NCBI GenBank assembly: GCA_035493955.1 | Contig: DATJHI010000003.1 | Span: forward strand, 3,558-67,557 | Origin: NCED01 sp035493955 | GTDB lineage: Bacteria > Pseudomonadota > Alphaproteobacteria > Caulobacterales > Caulobacteraceae | DNA: 64,000 nucleotides | Direction of reading: 5' to 3' | Part shown: piece by piece, positions 62,102 through 64,000 of the stretch | How the letters are laid out: the number at the start of each line of letters is the position of its first letter | Position numbering within the stretch: position 1 is the first letter of the stretch | Program-made: the position numbers and the translations under genes | Notes under the pieces: model-generated | Seen by the model: the letters and a program-made list of their open reading frames with translations, nothing else | What the model was told of the DNA's origin: nothing | Database searches by the model: none

Positions 62102-62896
62102 ATGAAGATCGGCCCTTTGCGCGTCGGCAAGGACGCCGCCTCGGGGGAGCCGGGCGGTGTCGACGGGCGGCTGATCTATGTCATCGGCGACGTCCACGGA
62201 TGCTATGAACTGCTGAAGGATCTGCTCGCCAGGGTCGCCGCCGACATCGAGGGGCGGGCGGGCGGGCGCCGTCCTGAACTCATCTTCCTGGGCGACTATG
62301 TCGACCGGGGGCCGCACTCGTCGAAGGTTCTAGACGCGCTCGTCTGGCTGCAGCGCCGTGGCGACTTGGAAGTCCGATTGCTGAAGGGCAACCATGAGCA
62401 GGCGCTGCTGGAATTCATCGACGCTCCCGACCAGGGCGGGCCCTGGATCGGCTATGGCGGCGCACAGACCCTGGAGTCCTATGGAATAGCCGCTCCTTCG
62501 CCCGGGGCCGATCCCGCCGCCTATGGACTGGCCCGGGACGATCTTCTGGACAAGATGCCGGCGTCCCACCTGAGACTTTTGCAGGGACTGGAGCTGATGG
62601 TCCTGGCCGGGGACTACGCCTTCGTCCACGCGGGCGTCAGGCCGGGCGCGTCCCTCGACCGGCAGGCGGAGGACGACCTGCTGTGGATCCGGCAGGGCTT
62701 CCTGGATGCGCAGGGGCCGTTCGAGAAGATCATCGTCCATGGCCACACATGGACAAGCGATCAGCCCGTGCTGCTTCCGCAGCGTATCGGCGTCGACACC
62801 GGCGCCTATGCGACCGGCGTGCTGACGGCGTTGCGTTTGGAGGACCATGATTTCGGGATCCTGCAGGCCAGGACCGCCCTCCCGCCGCCGACCTAA
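62102..62896 (+). CDS. PPP-type metallophosphoesterase (serine/threonine phosphatase-like)
   Basis: A 264-residue phosphatase with the three PPP motifs GDVHGCYELL (residue about 29), GDYVDRGPHSSKV (about 63) and GNHEQALLEF (about 98), plus the later FVHAGVRPG and VHGHTWTSD histidines that complete the dimetal site. It is of the bacterial PrpA/PphA or bis(5-nucleosyl)-tetraphosphatase-like class, and the two cannot be separated by sequence. It lies 6 bases after the membrane protein and 184 before the sensor kinase. The latter gap contains no gene. Confidence 0.92.
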   Translation: MKIGPLRVGKDAASGEPGGVDGRLIYVIGDVHGCYELLKDLLARVAADIEGRAGGRRPELIFLGDYVDRGPHSSKVLDALVWLQRRGDLEVRLLKGNHEQALLEFIDAPDQGGPWIGYGGAQTLESYGIAAPSPGADPAAYGLARDDLLDKMPASHLRLLQGLELMVLAGDYAFVHAGVRPGASLDRQAEDDLLWIRQGFLDAQGPFEKIIVHGHTWTSDQPVLLPQRIGVDTGAYATGVLTALRLEDHDFGILQARTALPPPT

Positions 62897-63080
62897 AAAT
62901 TTTTCTGACCAGGGAACCGATGGGCGCCTGCGCTGTTTGGCGATTTGTCGGGTGGGAGAGGGATTCTGGACAGCGCGAGCTTTGCCGCGGCGCGGCGTGA
63001 CGCGAGCGCTGATTCCAGTCTGACGCGATCGATCTCTTCGCCGGCACAGTGCCTGTCGCCATGCCCGGGAGAGAAGAAAC

Positions 63081-64000
63081 GTGCCGTCAGCAACCGCTGC
63101 CAAAGCCGCCGCCGAGCCCCAATTCAACAGCCGCCAGCTCCTCACCGCCTTGCGGGCGTTCCGGCGCGGCGACTTCTCCGTTCGTCTCCCGCGGGACCTG
63201 ACGGGGACCGAAGGTGAGATCGCCGAAGCGTTCAACGACGTGGTCGAACTCAACGACCGCATGACCAAGGAGTTCGAACGGCTGGGCGACGTGGTCGGCA
63301 AGCAGGGCAAGATCACCCACCGGGCCCGCCTGCCGGCGGCCACGGGCTCCTGGGCCGCCAGCGTCGATGCGGTCAACACCCTGATCACCGACATGGTGCA
63401 TCCGACGGCGGAAATGGCCCGGGTGATCGGCGCGGTGGCCAAGGGCGACCTGTCCCAGACCATGAACCTCGAAAGCGAGGATCGCCCCCCGCGCGGCGAA
63501 TTCCTGCGCATCGGCAAGGTGGTGAACACGATGGTGGCGCAGCTCGCCTCGTTCGCTTCCGAGGTGACCCGCGTGGCGCGCGAGGTCGGGACCGAGGGCA
63601 AGCTCGGGGGCCAGGCGACCGTGAAGGGCGTGGCCGGCACCTGGAAGGACCTCACCGACAACGTCAACGCGATGGCCACCAACCTCACCGGCCAGGTCCG
63701 CAACATCGCCGAAGTGACCACCGCCGTCGCCCGCGGCGACCTTTCGAAGAAGATCACCGTCGAAGTGAAAGGCGAAATCCTCGAGCTCAAGAACACCATC
63801 AACACCATGGTAGACCAGCTCAACGGCTTCGCGTCCGAAGTGACCCGCGTGGCGCGCGAAGTGGGCACGGAGGGCAAGCTCGGTGGTCATGCGCTCGTTC
63901 CGGGCGTCGCGGGCACGTGGAAGGACCTCACCGACAGCGTCAACTCGATGGCTTCGAATCTCACGAAGCAGGTGCGCGGCATCATCAAGGTCGTGACTGC
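63081..64000 (+). CDS. HAMP-array sensor (probable hybrid histidine kinase), N-terminal part
   Basis: 306 residues are visible before the right edge. GTG 63081 follows GAGAGAAG. There is no membrane span or signal peptide. Instead, HAMP units are stacked as in group III kinases (Nik1 type). The last visible unit repeats with a 92-residue period: FASEVTRVAREVGTEGKL at residue 158 and again at 250, and GVAGTWKDLTDNVN at about 183 and GVAGTWKDLTDSVN at about 275. Earlier units are more divergent. The kinase and receiver domains expected for this class lie outside the window. Such cytosolic kinases respond to osmotic or redox stress. Confidence 0.9.
   Translation, partial: MPSATAAKAAAEPQFNSRQLLTALRAFRRGDFSVRLPRDLTGTEGEIAEAFNDVVELNDRMTKEFERLGDVVGKQGKITHRARLPAATGSWAASVDAVNTLITDMVHPTAEMARVIGAVAKGDLSQTMNLESEDRPPRGEFLRIGKVVNTMVAQLASFASEVTRVAREVGTEGKLGGQATVKGVAGTWKDLTDNVNAMATNLTGQVRNIAEVTTAVARGDLSKKITVEVKGEILELKNTINTMVDQLNGFASEVTRVAREVGTEGKLGGHALVPGVAGTWKDLTDSVNSMASNLTKQVRGIIKVVT

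Overview
The window is high-GC, densely coded DNA whose gene content fits an alphaproteobacterium of the Caulobacterales type (Caulobacter/Phenylobacterium-like). The basis is GC-rich codon use, several TonB-dependent receptors, a RamB-type glyoxylate regulator, DUF6644 membrane proteins, and hairpin repeats between genes. The genus is an inference. I see no rRNA, tRNA, CRISPR array, insertion sequence or phage gene. Two genes are cut by the window edges: an aldehyde dehydrogenase at the left and a HAMP-array sensor at the right.

Layout. 1-4411: a minus-strand operon for a thiamine-diphosphate 2-oxoacid dehydrogenase E1 (alpha and beta) plus a succinate-semialdehyde-type dehydrogenase, divergent from a GntR/FadR regulator with a dyad operator between them. 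4625-10858: glutamate synthase gltB and gltD, separated by a REP-like hairpin. 10937-18402: small enzymes and exported proteins, including two tandem paralogues that each carry two SnoaL-like domains, a Gfo/Idh/MocA oxidoreductase, a hotdog thioesterase and an NHL-repeat protein. 18410-19464: an atypical response regulator with Glu at the phosphorylation site, and its overlapping partner.

19747-26168 is the most metabolically distinctive block. It holds a MarR regulator, two DUF6644 membrane proteins, a PdxA-family dehydrogenase overlapping a Rieske ring-hydroxylating oxygenase, a DASS anion symporter and a TauE/SafE exporter. The divergent promoter carries two related 16-bp dyads. I read this as an uptake-and-dihydroxylation locus for an aromatic carboxylate, possibly a sulfonated one. 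The redox partner is not in the window. 26243-31665 holds single-function genes (PEBP, MFS, YceI, FKBP, DctA).

31789-36159 is an iron-acquisition unit (PepSY membrane protein, catecholate-type TonB receptor, PKHD hydroxylase) with three Fur-box-like sites. 36266-43117 contains a GH75 chitosanase-like enzyme, a beta-barrel protein, a receiver, a TerC protein, a second TonB receptor and an RTX calcium-binding protein flanked by palindromes. 43289-51643 contains purU, folD, an outer-membrane barrel, a TonB-like protein, an OmpA lipoprotein, an APC permease, and a parvulin isomerase overlapping a CcoP-like dihaem cytochrome.

51785-60540 is a C2/C3 carbon node: NAD malic enzyme, malate synthase G with GlcG, isocitrate lyase with a 57-residue downstream ORF, the divergent RamB-like regulator with a long inverted repeat, and alanine dehydrogenase. 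Together these genes would route acetyl-CoA through the glyoxylate shunt and return C4 acids to pyruvate and alanine. 60758-64000 ends with lineage-specific small proteins, a PPP-type phosphatase and the start of a HAMP-array kinase.
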